From contig JBBILU010000054.1 in NCBI GenBank assembly GCA_037444775.1, positions 1-5,706 on the forward strand: a stretch of 5,706 nucleotides of DNA. Reading direction: 5' to 3'. Below the pieces are notes generated by a model. That model ran no database searches. It saw only the letters and a program-made list of their open reading frames with translations, and was not told the origin of the DNA. A program made the translations under genes and the position numbers. Position 1 is the first letter of the stretch. Each line of letters starts with the position of its first letter. Shown here one piece after another: positions 4,344-5,706 of the stretch. The DNA is from JBBILU01 sp037444775 (GTDB lineage Bacteria > Patescibacteriota > Gracilibacteria > BD1-5 > UBA6164).

Positions 4344-5706
4344 ATGACAATAGAAGAAAGAGATAATGAAGTATTTGTTCGTGAAAATTTTTGGGAAGAT
4401 ATAAAAGCTTCTCCTAAAAAATATGCTCATATTATAATGATAGCTACAAAGCCAGATATTATAAAACAAGCTCCTCTATATTTGGAATTAAAAAAAAGAT
4501 GAGAACTTGTGGTTTTAGTTCATACAGGACAACATTATGATTATAATCTTAGTATGTGAGTTTTGCTAGAATTTTGAATGAAAGTTGATATAAATTTGAA
4601 TATTTATTGAATGCTTCATAAAAAATTTAGTTTAATAGTTGAAAGACTTTGAGAATTTCTTGTAGAGCTTTCAAATGATTATAAAAAAAATCCTATTCCA
4701 TATGTTCATTGAGATACTTTAACTGCTACAACGGCAGATAAAGCAGCTTTTTTGAATAAATTTGCTGTTGTTCATGTTGAGGCTTGAATTAGAACATATA
4801 CTCCTAAAAAAGATTTTTTTTACAAATTGTTTGAAAAATTTGAAGAATGAAAATTTGATTTTGATGATTATTACAAAGATTTACAAAATGAAGAAATTTA
4901 TGAACTTGGTAGTATAGAACCATATCCAGAACAATTTGATACAAGATGAATAGAACCATCAACTGGATTTTTTGCTGCACCAGTTAAGTTTAATAAAAAG
5001 ACTTTGATAGATGAATGATTTCAAAAAAAATATATAAAAGTTGTTTGAAATACTGTTGCTGATGCTATAAAAATTTCTAAGCAAAAGATTCCTCATTCTA
5101 GAGCTTTTGAAAAATTTCCGAATATGAAATGAAAAACTTTTATTTTTATTACAATTCATAGAAGAGAGAATTGTGAAGTTAAAGAAAGATTTTTAGCTAT
5201 TTATTATTGAATAAAAAAACTGATAGAAGATTGAGTAAATGTTTGTTTTTTGGGTCTTTATGCTTCTGAATCGGCAATTGATAATTATTGACTTAGAGAG
5301 GATGTGGAATCTTTAAAAGAAAAATATAAAGAAAATTTTGCTTATTGACCAGCTTTAGCTCATCATGCTGAAGTTATTGATATGATTTCTGTTGCCTGAG
5401 CTGTTGTTACAGATTCTTGAAGTATGCAAGAAGAAGCAAATATTGTTTGAACACCTTGTGTAACAGTTAGATTTTGAAGTGATAGAAGTGAAACAATTAT
5501 TGATGGAGCAAATGTTTTGGCTCCACCAGTGAATTCATTATTAATAGCAGAAATTGTAAAATGAGCTATTTGAAATAAAAAGATGAAAAGAAAAAGTTTG
5601 TATTGAGAAAATGTTTCAGAAAAGATAGTTGACGAAGTTTTGGATCTATTAAAAAAAGATTGAAAATTATTTAGACTTGATCATGAAAGACTTAATATAG
5701 AAAAAT
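4344..5706 (+). CDS. wecB: UDP-N-acetylglucosamine 2-epimerase, long form (3' end outside window)
   Basis: 454 codons are present and the frame is still open at the window edge; 24 of 29 glycines are TGA. Family role: conversion of UDP-GlcNAc to UDP-ManNAc in the cytosol, for surface polysaccharides. GT-B fold motifs in order: ATKPDIIKQAP (34-44), TGQHYDYN (61-68), HGDTLTATT (122-130, D124), VEAGIRT (145-151, E146), PYPEQFDTR (193-201, E196), HRREN (272-276, H272), and TDSGSMQEEANIVGTPCVTV (356-375). D124, E146, E196 and H272 align with the Asp95, Glu117, Glu131 and His213 active-site residues of E. coli WecB. Oddities: about 26 residues precede the first strand; Lys35 replaces the usual Arg of the TRPE loop; and about 36 extra residues (155-190) lie between VEAGIRT and PYPEQ. 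Bacterial homologues are usually about 370-400 residues. It follows the antitoxin by 16 nt. The substrate is inferred; a related NDP-sugar epimerase is possible. Confidence 0.9.

Noticed and set aside
4959..5159. Minus-strand reading frame of 66 codons.
   Set aside because: It is antisense to the conserved epimerase sequence, with Asn/Phe/Ser-rich content and no recognisable motif.
3..5706. UGA read as tryptophan, as in mycoplasmas.
   Set aside because: It would turn HPFIDGNGR into HPFIDWNWR and destroy GDT, VEAG and DSG motifs; TGG is used for genuine Trp positions.
1..5706. tRNA, rRNA, CRISPR array or insertion sequence ends.
   Set aside because: I saw no cloverleaf sequence, no regularly spaced repeats and no transposase or paired terminal repeats; the only long inverted repeat is the terminator at 342-378.

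Overview
The window comes from a very AT-rich bacterium that reads UGA as glycine and stops only at UAA or UAG. Under the standard code almost every gene is cut into short pieces. With UGA read as Gly, long intact proteins with canonical motifs appear. The clearest case is a Fic active site, HPFIDGNGR, in which both motif glycines are TGA. UGA=Trp (mycoplasma-type) would destroy that motif, and Trp is written TGG throughout. By hand count about 79 of 101 glycines are TGA. This is genetic code 25, known from Candidatus Absconditabacteria (SR1) and Candidatus Gracilibacteria (candidate phyla radiation), and I infer a member of one of these. No convincing Shine-Dalgarno sequence precedes any start codon here.

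Layout. (1) 3-341, + strand: C-terminal part of a plasmid pRiA4b ORF-3-like protein, ending at a strong, symmetrical hairpin (342-378) that can terminate in both directions. (2) 395-835, - strand: a decayed-looking zone. It holds a lysine/glutamate-rich coiled-coil protein gene with a -1 frame break at A_AAA_AAG and no proper C-terminus, and upstream of it a 45-codon reading frame of unknown origin. (3) 907-3008, + strand: an operon of three type IV pilin-like proteins (PilV-, PilW/PulJ- and PilX/GspK-like), with a possible promoter at 830-857. (4) 3070-5706, + strand: a tightly packed second group with gaps of 3, 10 and 16 nt. It encodes a class II Fic AMP-transferase, a shortened BrnT-like toxin, its BrnA/CopG-like antitoxin, and a long-form UDP-GlcNAc 2-epimerase that runs off the window.

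Functionally, the pilin trio probably supplies minor pilins that start or tip a type IV pilus, which fits an episymbiotic or DNA-importing lifestyle. The Fic protein and the toxin-antitoxin pair are regulatory or defence-type accessory genes. The epimerase makes UDP-ManNAc for surface glycans. The least explained items are the possible programmed frameshift at 610-616, the GC-rich folded spacer at 2160-2205, the internally shortened toxin, and the extra segment in the epimerase active-site region.
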